Shown here in pieces: positions 6,723 through 15,064 of a stretch of 64,000 nt of DNA. This stretch comes from Anaerolineae bacterium (lineage in GTDB: Bacteria > Chloroflexota > Anaerolineae > 4572-78 > J111), in NCBI GenBank assembly GCA_023151115.1, contig JAKLJP010000012.1, forward strand, positions 141,991-205,990, in the 5' to 3' direction. The notes under the pieces were generated by a model. That model made no database searches and had not been told where the DNA came from. It saw nothing but the letters and a program-made list of their open reading frames with translations. Each line of letters starts with the position of its first letter. Position 1 is the stretch's first letter. Both the position numbers and the translations under genes were made by a program.

Positions 6723-9698
6723 TTATCGCAGCCAAGCTTGAATCCCCAAGTTTTTGAAGAGTGAAGAGACCATCCGCTCGTCGGCTCCCGGCGATCCCTT
6801 GAGATTAACGCTGGCGCGCCAGTTGACCGGGCTGTTGGGGTCTTGCGTCACATCCACCCATACCAGGGAGTCACCTTGACCATCCGCGCTCACCGGCCAA
6901 CCATTCTCATCATCATAATCCAGCCAGATCATATCCTGACCTTGAGCATCTTGCAGACGAAGGGTCTCACCTTTATTGGAGAGTTGGCCCTGGTAGACTC
7001 CAGCCACTCGTACACCGGGGTACCTTTGGGCGAATGCGGCCGGGTTGCGAACCAGTACCAGCAATTGCTGAGGCGCGAGAGCAGGGGAGTTGGGCGGGAA
7101 GGTGAACCGAATCCCTTCGACAAAGGAGAGACGAGAGAGCTCCAAATCGCTAGACCCAACGTTCTTCAGTTCGATAAACTCATAATCATCGCCGCCAACC
7201 GGATTGTACATAATTTCGGTAATCTGGAGACGGCTTTTGAACTCGGCTTCAAGGGTGAAGCTGGCTTCATTTAGGGCGCTCCAAACACCCCCCCGAAACA
7301 CCCGCGCTTTGAGGTGGGTCGTGCTGGTCAGAATGAGAGGGGTGCGGTAGGTGTTGGCCGTAGACGCAATTGCGCCGGTTACAGGTTGGCGGGGGTCAGA
7401 GCCATCGGTGGTGTAAAGAATTGCCCCCTCTCCGGGGGAGACGCCGGTTATCGTCAAGATGAAGCCAGGCGCAATCTGGCCGCCTTGTTGACTGAAGGCC
7501 GGCGGGTCAAGTTTGGGGTAGTAACCCTCCTGGCGGGCCAGGGCCATCAGCCGGGCGGCGTTACCTTCCATCTGTCTGAGCACGTCGTCTCTGGCTTTGA
7601 ACCAATCTGCCTGGGTCAGGGGCGTCTCGAAACGGGTATCGCCCCAGCGAGCGGACTCGCCAATGATGGCCTGTTCAATCTCTTGATTGAGACTCAGCCA
7701 GCGGGCCTGGGCGTTGGCATCGGCGAGAGGGCCATCATGAAACAAGTGCCGGTACATCCGGTCGGCCAGTTTCACTCTGAAATCGGGGTTCTCAAGCAGC
7801 GCATTAAAGAGAGGTTTGACCAGGTTGGGTTGCCCTTCGTAGTCATCATACTCTATATAAATTTCGGCGCCGTCAAACCAGGTTCGTTCTCCATCCCAGA
7901 CAAAGTATCGCACCTGGCCGGCCGGGTTTTGCACCGCCGCAAACCAGTTATTAAAACCCCAATCGAGATTACCGCTGTACCAGTTTAAGATCAGATAATC
8001 CATAAAATGAGGAATATCGAGATAGGTCTGGATGGCCGCATATTTTTCCGGGTCTTGCAAATCACCTTCTTGAGCCAGTTGATGTAAAGCCTTAAACCGC
8101 TGGCTGGTATTGGCGACGGTTGTATCGTGGTCAACCACCTGCCAATCCTCCCCCCCCCCGCCAAAGTGGGCCGACATAAAAGCTTCGTCCGGCCTTTCAA
8201 CAATGTTGTACAAACCCCAATACAGGCCATTCAGGTAAAGATGGACAAAGCGGCCCCGCGCGCCATAGCCGGATACGGCCAGTTGGGAAGCCCGCAGCCA
8301 CTCGTCGCGGGTGTAGGTGGTCAACTTAAGAGCATCGAGCCATTTGGGAAAACCGGCATAACTGCGGTTGACCCCACTGCGCAGGATGAGGGTATCAAAT
8401 TCGTCAACCGGGGAACCGGGAAAGAGAGGATAATGGAGCCTGGCTGCGCCGTACTCACTTCTGAAAAAAAGCCGCATAGGGTGTTTAGGGATATTCCCCG
8501 ACCGACCCAACTCACCGTGCATCCGCAAACCGGCGTTGATTTGAAAGCCGGACCGGCTGTTTTGGGGGTCAAGCAGTTCCACCGAAACCGGACGCTCCCA
8601 GGCCCGGCCTCTGCGCCCCGGATTGGCGTAGAGATGGTAGAAGTTGGGCATATCCGTCACCAAGGACAGGGTGGGAATGGCCCGGAGCGCTTCCTTGATG
8701 ACAGGCCGATAACGGGGATCATTGACCACCTCCGGGTCCATTTCATAGTCGGCCAGCACGGGGGCCCCCTTGTAACCGCCCCACGTCCCGGGAAAACCGG
8801 CTGGATTTTGAGGCTGGGTTAAAACATCATCGAGAAAAATGTAACTGTGGGTAACAGCGGGTGAGGTCCGAAAGTTGGGTTTGAAGGCCGCCGCACGAAC
8901 CAGGCTGGTGCTGCTGATCGTCAAGGGGGCTGTGTAAACCACGCCGCCGGTCTCGGTTGGTTCGCTGCCATCGGTGGTATAGCGGATGATTGCGCCGGGG
9001 GTGGTAGTAGCTAACTCAAGGGTGAAAGGTATTTCGTAAAAACCCCGCTCGATGCTGAATGTAACCGGAGCGACCAGGCCGGCCCAGCCGGAGGTTTCGT
9101 CGTTGGGCTGGCCCGGGGTAGGGTTCTGGAAATAACCATAAGCCCGGTCATGGGCCTGGTGACGATAGCGGCCATAAGAGACATCGGCCAACTGCTCAGG
9201 AAATTTTTGATTAATTTCCCCGTCTGAGCGAACAGGGGCGGCAGGCGAGGTGACATCCACAAATTGAGCCTGGAAGATACTGTAAAGCCCTAAAAATTCT
9301 CCCTCTTGACTGAGCTTAAAATTCGTATGCAGTTCTACATTGGGTTGGGCCGCCTGGCGGTCTTTGCCGGAAGCAAAGACAAGTAAATACTCCTGGCTGC
9401 CCAGCGTCACCTCCGGGAAGGTCCATTTTTCCGGTTCAGCGGGATCGTCGGTTAAGGACCAACCGGCCAAATTGATGACCTGTTCGCCCCGGTTGTAAAG
9501 TTCAATCCAATCGGCATAGTCGCCATCCTCGTCGGTGAGGCCGGTTTGGTTGGCGGCCACGAACTCATTGATGACCAGGTCGCCGGGGCTTTGGCCGACC
9601 GTAGATGTGGCTAAGCCGATGGGCAAACTGAGCAGCAGGCTCACCAACAGGGCCGCCCAGAAAAATATTCGGGTTTGGACAGAATTTGACCTGACCAT
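6723..9698 (-). CDS. CotH-kinase-family secreted protein with lamin-tail and chitobiase-C domains
   Basis: A 991-residue exported protein. The order is: signal/TM segment (10-32), lamin-tail domain (about 38-190, beginning VINEFVAANQTG and DWIELYN), chitobiase/hexosaminidase C-terminal-like domain (about 205-290, IRYTTDGSEPT), a CotH-like region (about 340-690, with GLRMHGELGR, LRSG, YLNGLYWGLYNIVERPDEAF and VWDGERTW), a second YTTDGSDP module (about 755-830) and a second lamin-tail domain (about 835-950, EIMYNPVGGDDYEFIELKN). CotH relatives are protein kinases of spore coats, but distant members have diverged and activity is unproven. It is the last gene of a leftward set after the sigma factor and propeller genes, 24 bases from its neighbour, so it may be co-transcribed and is a candidate target of that sigma factor. 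Confidence 0.85.
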   Translation of the reverse strand: MVRSNSVQTRIFFWAALLVSLLLSLPIGLATSTVGQSPGDLVINEFVAANQTGLTDEDGDYADWIELYNRGEQVINLAGWSLTDDPAEPEKWTFPEVTLGSQEYLLVFASGKDRQAAQPNVELHTNFKLSQEGEFLGLYSIFQAQFVDVTSPAAPVRSDGEINQKFPEQLADVSYGRYRHQAHDRAYGYFQNPTPGQPNDETSGWAGLVAPVTFSIERGFYEIPFTLELATTTPGAIIRYTTDGSEPTETGGVVYTAPLTISSTSLVRAAAFKPNFRTSPAVTHSYIFLDDVLTQPQNPAGFPGTWGGYKGAPVLADYEMDPEVVNDPRYRPVIKEALRAIPTLSLVTDMPNFYHLYANPGRRGRAWERPVSVELLDPQNSRSGFQINAGLRMHGELGRSGNIPKHPMRLFFRSEYGAARLHYPLFPGSPVDEFDTLILRSGVNRSYAGFPKWLDALKLTTYTRDEWLRASQLAVSGYGARGRFVHLYLNGLYWGLYNIVERPDEAFMSAHFGGGGEDWQVVDHDTTVANTSQRFKALHQLAQEGDLQDPEKYAAIQTYLDIPHFMDYLILNWYSGNLDWGFNNWFAAVQNPAGQVRYFVWDGERTWFDGAEIYIEYDDYEGQPNLVKPLFNALLENPDFRVKLADRMYRHLFHDGPLADANAQARWLSLNQEIEQAIIGESARWGDTRFETPLTQADWFKARDDVLRQMEGNAARLMALARQEGYYPKLDPPAFSQQGGQIAPGFILTITGVSPGEGAILYTTDGSDPRQPVTGAIASTANTYRTPLILTSTTHLKARVFRGGVWSALNEASFTLEAEFKSRLQITEIMYNPVGGDDYEFIELKNVGSSDLELSRLSFVEGIRFTFPPNSPALAPQQLLVLVRNPAAFAQRYPGVRVAGVYQGQLSNKGETLRLQDAQGQDMIWLDYDDENGWPVSADGQGDSLVWVDVTQDPNSPVNWRASVNLKGSPGADERMVSSLFKNLGIQAWLR

Positions 9699-9722
9699 GC
9701 CTGTTTCACAACCTCGACATTA

Positions 9723-11270
9723 TCAGCGCAGCACCCCGATCCGGCTAAACGACCAGTCAGGACCAACCGGGGCTTTGGCAATGATCTCGATTTGCTCTGA
9801 ACCATCGCCTTTCATTTTCCAGATACTCCAACCGCCGCTGCGGCTGCTGCGGAAAACGAGGTCGCCGTTGGGCAGATAAGCGGGCAGGGTGTCGTGGCCG
9901 GGCGCATCGGTGAGACGCTGCAAATTGCTGCCATCTACATTAACCGTGTAAATATCGGTGCTGCCGCCCACATCGCGGCTGAAAGCAATGGTCTGCCCAT
10001 CCGGCGACCAGGCCGGGAATGAGTCGCTGCCGTTGCTGGTGATGCGGGTGTGCCCGGAGTCGGTGCGGCTGGAAATCCAGATGCCGGTCTGGTTGTTGCG
10101 ACCGGAACGGTAGACGATTTTCTGGCTGTCCGGCGACCAATCGGCCTGCTCGCCGATGATCTCGTAGCGGAACTGCTGATTGGCCGCGGTGCCCAGGAAG
10201 TAGATTCGGCGGCCGCCGCCCCGATCGCCATCATAAGCGATCATCGTTCCATCTGGGGCCACATTGGCCCAGCGAGCCGTGCCGTCGTTCCAGCCGTGTC
10301 CTTGATAGATCTGAATTTGATTGTTGCTGGCAGGCAGAGAGGTGGCCGTCAGACGCATAATGCCGTTGGTGACGCCCGACTGGGGGTAGAGCTGATCAAT
10401 GCCTTCCTCGCCATAGACAAAAATATAACGGCTGTCCAGCGACCAGGACGGCCCGGCGGCTCGCCCCAAAATGAACTGCTCCCGGCTGCCGTTGGTGTCG
10501 TTCAAATACAGGTCGTGCTTTTCGCCGTTCCACTTTGGATAGACCAGCAGATACACTTGGGGTAAGTCGGCCAGGTCAGGGGCTTCGGCGGCGGCTGTGT
10601 CCTCGGCGCTTTCGATGGTAAAGCTGCCGGCCGTTAGCAGCTCGTCGTTGATGTAAAATTCCAACGCCCATTCCCCCGCCGACAGAGGTTCGCCGCCGGC
10701 TTCAATCACGTAGTCATACCTCCCACTGACCCCTTCGAGCCAGGGCTGGCTGATCCGGGAAATCTCAATCCCATTATGGTATGAGACTTGAGTCCAGATC
10801 ATCTCTGGACTCAAGTTGGCATATTCAAAGACTGTGTGCACTTGAGTCGTGCCCTCGGCAAAGGAGAAGCTCGACTCAACCGGCTCGCCTGTTTCAGCGG
10901 ATTCTAGAGCGAAGTTCAGCGGACTCATTTCAGGCGGACCGCCGGGAACTTCTGCTCTTTCTGCCTCTGGCTCATTATCACCCAGGGACCCACCTTGCTG
11001 ATCTCCCTCGGTCTCCGATGCCGTCTCATTGTCACCGAATACGTCTGCCAGAAATCCACCCTGCTGAGATTCTTCGGCTTCCGGCGAAACTGCTGAGGTG
11101 TTATCCGCCGAGGCTGTCAAGCCACTACGAACAAAGAAGAGACCGCCGCCAATGGATAGACCCAGACAGAGTAACAAAGCACAGCCCACCCCGCCCACAG
11201 TCAGAAAGATATTCTTTTTAGAGTCCTGTTTCGAACGTGGCGTAGTTTCCTCAGGTGAAATGGCTGACAT
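9723..11270 (-). CDS. Membrane-anchored TolB-like PD40 beta-propeller protein
   Basis: A type II membrane protein of 515 residues: a single N-terminal helix (about 20-43) after a Ser/Lys-rich cytoplasmic tail, an acidic linker (about 50-110), a beta-rich middle domain, and a C-terminal propeller of WD40-like/PD40 blades (FPAWSPDGQTIAFSRD, DWSPDSQKIVYRS). Such proteins are usually sensors or scaffolds outside the membrane. The start is set at 11270 because GGAGG lies 5 bases upstream; an in-frame ATG at 11282 overlaps the previous stop codon and would itself encode the ribosome-binding site. Its position directly after the sigma factor and presumed anti-sigma genes suggests a role in envelope signalling. 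Confidence 0.8.
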   Translation of the reverse strand: MSAISPEETTPRSKQDSKKNIFLTVGGVGCALLLCLGLSIGGGLFFVRSGLTASADNTSAVSPEAEESQQGGFLADVFGDNETASETEGDQQGGSLGDNEPEAERAEVPGGPPEMSPLNFALESAETGEPVESSFSFAEGTTQVHTVFEYANLSPEMIWTQVSYHNGIEISRISQPWLEGVSGRYDYVIEAGGEPLSAGEWALEFYINDELLTAGSFTIESAEDTAAAEAPDLADLPQVYLLVYPKWNGEKHDLYLNDTNGSREQFILGRAAGPSWSLDSRYIFVYGEEGIDQLYPQSGVTNGIMRLTATSLPASNNQIQIYQGHGWNDGTARWANVAPDGTMIAYDGDRGGGRRIYFLGTAANQQFRYEIIGEQADWSPDSQKIVYRSGRNNQTGIWISSRTDSGHTRITSNGSDSFPAWSPDGQTIAFSRDVGGSTDIYTVNVDGSNLQRLTDAPGHDTLPAYLPNGDLVFRSSRSGGWSIWKMKGDGSEQIEIIAKAPVGPDWSFSRIGVLR

Positions 11271-11281
11271 TTTCTCCTCCA

Positions 11282-12568
11282 TTACTTACTCCCACCCTTA
11301 CTGCCGCCGCTGCCGCCGCCTCGGCTGCCACCACCGTCATCATTGTCATGACCAGGTAAGGGAACGCCGCTGTTAAAATCGCCGGTGATGATGTTGATGT
11401 TGACGATGATGATGTTAATAGCGATAAAGGTACCATCCGGTTGCAGCCAGCCCACCACCTGAATTTTGGCCCCAGGCGGCCAGTTGGCCGGTAGGCCGGT
11501 GCAGCCATTGACGACGACGATCCGCCCGTTGACCAGCATCCGGTTTTCGCCAAAGTTGTGCGGAAAGCCAACCAGGCTGACCCATTGGGCATCCTGCCTG
11601 ACGATGGTGATGATCTGACTGTATTGATTGTGGCCGGGATGCGGCTGAAGGTCAAATTTGTTTTTGATGGAGAGTTTGACCTTGATTTTTGTTTCGCCCT
11701 CGTGTTTCCACCAATCATCTTTGACTTTCACTTTGACATCCAGCTTGACCTTCTGTTCAACCGAAACAGGCTGAAAATCAACCGCGCCGATAAGAGGGTT
11801 ACTGGTTACGGCAACGGCAGCGGGGTCTATCCCTGCATCATCATCATCATCATCGTCCACCCCTGAAACCAGATTGGCCGAACTGAACCCGACCGTATCC
11901 ACCAGGTCCGCTCCTTCAATCACTTCCCAGGCCAGGGCGGCGTTATCAACCGGCCCGCTGCCGACATTGACCAGGGTGCTTTGAGTGGTGTAAACTCCGG
12001 CGCACACACGGGGAAGGTGGAAGTGGCCGATAAATACGAGCGGCGGCAGCCCGGCGACCGGCGGTAGAGCGGGTGTGCCCGTAACAGTAGCGGTGGGGAT
12101 TCCCGAAGCAATGACTGTTGGTGTGCCTACCGCGGTAACGGTGGTAGAAGCAACCGGCGAAGCCGTGACCGTTAACGTTCCCTGAGCGGTGGGAGTCTTT
12201 GTCGGCACAGAGACGACCGGGCCACCTCTGAAGATAAAAATACCGGTGGTAATCACGGCAATGATACCGGCCCCGCCGACGACAGTGATGACAGCAACGA
12301 CAATACTGATAAACCAAATTTTTGATAAACCTAAGATGGTCATGGGGGTTCCTCCGTTGGCAACTAATCCAAACCAGCCCGCCAGTTGGCTCTGAAAGGC
12401 CGCCTGAGCGGCAGGGCTGGCCTGAAAGTGGGTTTGAGTAGTTGATGACCCGATGATCTCTAACAGCTCCGGTAGATCGTCCGTTTCCGGGGGGAGCTGA
12501 GTTGGCTCACCCGCCAGCAGACGATCAAGCTGCTCCGAAAAGAGATCAGCCAGTTGTTGTTCGTTCAT
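11282..12568 (-). CDS. Single-pass membrane protein, likely anti-sigma factor with DUF5666-like domain
   Basis: The first about 75 residues form a helical, acidic cytoplasmic region; a hydrophobic segment follows (about 80-112, WFISIVVAVITVVGGAGIIA). The outside part has a Thr-rich linker, a beta-rich domain, and near 330-400 a module with GENRMLVNGRIVVVNG and VGWLQPDGTFIA that resembles DUF5666. The tail is Gly/Ser/Lys-rich. The ATGA overlap with the upstream sigma factor gene argues for translational coupling, the classic arrangement of ECF sigma and its anti-sigma. I do not see a canonical zinc-binding HxxxCxxC, so the anti-sigma role rests on context. A run of seven Asp is encoded by a CAT triplet tract at 11836-11853. 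Confidence 0.6.
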   Translation of the reverse strand: MNEQQLADLFSEQLDRLLAGEPTQLPPETDDLPELLEIIGSSTTQTHFQASPAAQAAFQSQLAGWFGLVANGGTPMTILGLSKIWFISIVVAVITVVGGAGIIAVITTGIFIFRGGPVVSVPTKTPTAQGTLTVTASPVASTTVTAVGTPTVIASGIPTATVTGTPALPPVAGLPPLVFIGHFHLPRVCAGVYTTQSTLVNVGSGPVDNAALAWEVIEGADLVDTVGFSSANLVSGVDDDDDDDAGIDPAAVAVTSNPLIGAVDFQPVSVEQKVKLDVKVKVKDDWWKHEGETKIKVKLSIKNKFDLQPHPGHNQYSQIITIVRQDAQWVSLVGFPHNFGENRMLVNGRIVVVNGCTGLPANWPPGAKIQVVGWLQPDGTFIAINIIIVNINIITGDFNSGVPLPGHDNDDGGGSRGGGSGGSKGGSK

Positions 12569-13131
12569 CAGGCGGCCTCCTTTTCCATTTCCTGGCGCAA
12601 ACGCCGGACCGCTCTCAGCAGCACCACGCTGACCGTTTTTTCGGGCATCTCCATAATCTCGCTGATCTCATTGTTTCTGAGCCGGCCGGCAAACTTCAGG
12701 CTGATAATCTCCTGGTCTCGCTCGTTCAAGTGTTCCAGGCAGCGCAGCATCAAAACCAGCGCCTCCTGGTGGACAATTTGGGTTTCAGGCGAAGGGTCAT
12801 GGGTCATCAAATCCGGGGGAATTTCAGCGCCGGTTTCCCAATTTAAGCGGCTTGTCCTTTTGCGATAGTAACTGACCAGCTCATTGTGGGCGATCCGAAA
12901 CAGCCAGGTCGAAAAAGCGCCCCTGCCTGAGTCGAATTGCGCCCGGTGTGTATAAGCCTGCTCAAAGACGGTGCTAATGAGGTCTTCGGCATCCTCCACC
13001 GAGTTGACCCGATAGCGCAGGTAGTTGTAGATACGCGGATAGTACTGTTGGAAGAGAGCGGCTAAATCCAGTTTTGGCTCAGAAACCTCTTTACTTTTTA
13101 TGCTAACATCTTCCGCTGCAACGGTTTGCAA
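12568..13131 (-). CDS. ECF-type RNA polymerase sigma factor
   Basis: A 187-residue sigma factor with region 2 at about 26-95 (LFQQYYPRIYNYLRYRV, DAEDLISTVFEQAY, FSTWLFRIAHNELVSYYRKR) and region 4 at about 125-180 (LNERDQEIISLKFAGRLRNNEISEIMEMPEKTVSVVLLRAVRRL), and no region 3, as expected for the ECF group. It would direct RNA polymerase to its own regulon, normally including its own operon. It is the first gene of the leftward set that continues with the membrane protein, PD40 propeller and CotH protein. Confidence 0.92.
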   Translation of the reverse strand: MQTVAAEDVSIKSKEVSEPKLDLAALFQQYYPRIYNYLRYRVNSVEDAEDLISTVFEQAYTHRAQFDSGRGAFSTWLFRIAHNELVSYYRKRTSRLNWETGAEIPPDLMTHDPSPETQIVHQEALVLMLRCLEHLNERDQEIISLKFAGRLRNNEISEIMEMPEKTVSVVLLRAVRRLRQEMEKEAA

Positions 13132-13483
13132 AATCTTTACTCCTATCCGGGCCCAGATAAGATGTGGTGTTGTTTATTTATACGTCAAGGCCGCGTTTTT
13201 ACTACATCTGTTTTTAGCCAATTTACTTTTGAACTGAAGTTCCTCTCTTTTATATACAATCAATATCAACAAGTACTACATCTTCTGCCAAACATTCCCA
13301 GCGTGTTAAGGAGAACAGCCTCCTAAACAATAATTAATCACTCTGGGTTTCAGATGACCTTAATATATCCGAAAAAACTTACCGTGTATACCGCCATTCG
13401 CTTACGTTTAGGTGAGTATTTAGGAAGGTTCAGAAAATCTCTGTCCCTTCTCCGGCCAAAGATGAAGAGGTGGATTACAAGAG
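13132..13483. other. Intergenic region upstream of the sigma factor gene
   Basis: AT-rich sequence that must contain the leftward promoter of the sigma factor operon, though I cannot pick a convincing -35/-10 pair. Short rightward ORFs here (13126-13326, 13354-13581) lack recognisable domains or ribosome-binding sites and were not called. Confidence 0.4.
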
Positions 13484-13733
13484 CCTATCCGAAAACGGGT
13501 GGGTTTCAAATTTTTGACGAGTTTATTTACAGCCCACGTTCAGAGCAGGATTCGCAGAATTTAAGGATAATTTATCCTTAAATTCTATCAATCCTGCTCT
13601 AAACTGGGTCTCAACTGCAAGATTTTTTCAGTATTTTATGTCTACCAAGAAACTGGAACGCACCCTCGAAAACCTCTGTAGATCTATGCGTCATCGGCTG
13701 GCAGGGATGCCAACCTACGGGTTTTCGGATAGG
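13484..13733. mobile_element. 250-bp element with perfect 13-base terminal inverted repeats
   Basis: CCTATCCGAAAAC (13484-13496) and its exact complement GTTTTCGGATAGG (13721-13733) bound the segment. Inside, 13542-13600 forms a long imperfect hairpin with arms of about 27 bases around AATTTAAGGATAA. No transposase is encoded, so this is a MITE or an IS remnant. Confidence 0.6.
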
Positions 13734-13738
13734 TACTA

Positions 13739-13863
13739 AATAACCCGGATTATGACCTCTATGAAACGGGGGTTCCTGCTGCCCGGATCGCACGCCACCC
13801 TCGCCGGTCTGGTCTTCGAGACCTGGTTTGCTTCCATGTCTTGAGGTTAGATAATCCAGTTAT
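13739..13863. mobile_element. 125-bp element with ATAACYGGATTAT ends
   Basis: The ends ATAACCCGGATTAT (13740-13753) and ATAATCCAGTTAT (13851-13863) are inverted repeats with one difference in sequence and one in length. It abuts the 119-bp element, which begins at its right end, suggesting successive insertions at one site. Confidence 0.45.
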
Positions 13864-13978
13864 ACCAAAAACAGAATGAGAACGTAACTTTCAAAAAAGG
13901 CTGGCAGGTAAAACACGCCAGATTTGGCTTTGACTCTAATTATGAAAAAGTTCTGCTTTCATTCTGATTTCAGTATAG
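13860..13978 (-). mobile_element. 119-bp MITE-like element, copy 2
   Basis: An exact inverted copy of 2823-2941 over 119 bases, 11 kb away. Here it lies in a mobile-element graveyard with no gene closely downstream in the orientation of the embedded promoter, and the -10 hexamer reads TATAAC rather than TATAAT because the last base is outside the repeat. Confidence 0.8.
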
Positions 13979-14014
13979 TTAAAAGTAGGTAATGATTTTG
14001 CCGGAGATTAAAGA

Positions 14015-14053
14015 AAAACACCTTCATCTTTTTAAGTAAGATGAAGGTGTTTT
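14015..14053. terminator. Strong hairpin, likely terminator of the leftward operon
   Basis: AAAACACCTTCATCTT (14015-14030) pairs perfectly with AAGATGAAGGTGTTTT (14038-14053), a 16-base stem with a 7-base loop. Read leftward, the stem ends in a run of five T residues, about 100 bases after the response regulator stop at 14159. It could also act on the opposite strand. Confidence 0.7.
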
Positions 14054-14158
14054 GCTGCTGAGTTATTCCCTTAGCTATAGAGATGTAAATTGGTGATTAA
14101 ATCCTCTGCGGTGTTGCAATATCGCAAGGGCCACTAAAGAAAAGATAGTACACCTTGA

Positions 14159-14548
14159 TTAACTTGTTTTTTGTTTGGCAAACACCTTGGCGATGCTGTT
14201 GATCAAGTCCTTGGGGCCAAAAGGCTTGGTGATATAATCGGCTACTTTGGCCACTTGCAAACCCAACACTTTATCAATACTTTGGGCCTTGGCGGTCACA
14301 ATAACCACCGGGATGTCCATTAACTCTTTATCGGCGCGCATTTGCCGGTACACTTCCCAGCCGTCTATGCCGGGCATCATCAAATCAAGCAGAATCAAAT
14401 CCGGCTTTGTTTGACGCATCGCCGTCAGGCCTTGCTCGCCACCTACTGCGCCGGTCACCTCAAAGCCTTCCCGTTCCAGGACCAAGCGCATCAATTCGAT
14501 CATTTCAGGTTCATCCTCGATGCAGAGGATATGTTTTTTCTGGTTCAT
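14159..14548 (-). CDS. CheY-like response regulator (receiver domain only)
   Basis: A 129-residue stand-alone receiver. The phosphoacceptor pocket is complete: Glu11/Asp12, Asp55 in LLDLMMPG, Thr85 and Lys108 in TKPF. There is no output domain, so it must act through protein contacts. It is the last gene of the leftward run and follows a closely related receiver gene by 6 bases; the two look like a tandem duplication with matching positions of all active residues. No histidine kinase is in the window. Confidence 0.92.
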   Translation of the reverse strand: MNQKKHILCIEDEPEMIELMRLVLEREGFEVTGAVGGEQGLTAMRQTKPDLILLDLMMPGIDGWEVYRQMRADKELMDIPVVIVTAKAQSIDKVLGLQVAKVADYITKPFGPKDLINSIAKVFAKQKTS

Positions 14549-14554
14549 CGTGGT

Positions 14555-14941
14555 TTAATTAGTGGCCAGGCCCAAAATCCGGGACAGGCTGCTTCTCAGG
14601 TCGTTAGGTACGAAGGGTTTGGTTACGTAATCGTTGACGCCAGCCCGCTCGCGGGCAATTATCTCTTCAAACGAGCTGTTTCTGGCAGTTAAGATAATCA
14701 CAGGAACATTTTTTAGAGACTCGTCGGCCCGCATCTGTTTATAAACTTCCCAGCCGTCCATTTCAGGCATCATGATATCAAGCAGCACCGCATCAGGCGG
14801 ATTTTTGCGCATCGCTGCCAACCCCTCCGTGCCGCTCTCCGCGCCTTCCACCAGGATGTTCTGGGATTTTAGAATCAGGCTGACCAACTCCACCACCCCA
14901 GGCTCGTCGTCAATACATAAAACTCGTGCGCGATACTCCAT
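14555..14941 (-). CDS. CheY-like response regulator (receiver domain only)
   Basis: A 128-residue receiver with Asp11/Asp12, phosphoacceptor Asp55 in LLDIMMPEMDGWEVY, Thr85 and Lys108. I placed the start at 14941 (MEYRARVLCIDDEPG), where GAGG sits 9 bases upstream; a longer frame to 15028 would add a 29-residue extension without similarity to the family. It is paralogous to the downstream receiver. The kinase partner is not visible; the MoxR gene lies about 120 bases upstream. Confidence 0.9.
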   Translation of the reverse strand: MEYRARVLCIDDEPGVVELVSLILKSQNILVEGAESGTEGLAAMRKNPPDAVLLDIMMPEMDGWEVYKQMRADESLKNVPVIILTARNSSFEEIIARERAGVNDYVTKPFVPNDLRSSLSRILGLATN

Positions 14942-15064
14942 CTTGCTTGTCCTCAGTTGTCTCCACTTGAGTCTGGCCCAGTCAGAACCTAATTCTTGGG
15001 TTTGACTCGTATGCATTGAGTTTATCATAAGGACAGCACTTTGTCCAGATTGAGTTATGGGAGA

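Noticed and set aside
11836..11853. CAT triplet tract as a phase-variation switch
   Set aside because: A trinucleotide unit cannot shift the frame; it only changes the length of an Asp run.
13354..13581. Rightward 75-codon ORF
   Set aside because: No ribosome-binding site or recognisable domain; it runs across the boundary of an inverted-repeat element, so it is probably chance.
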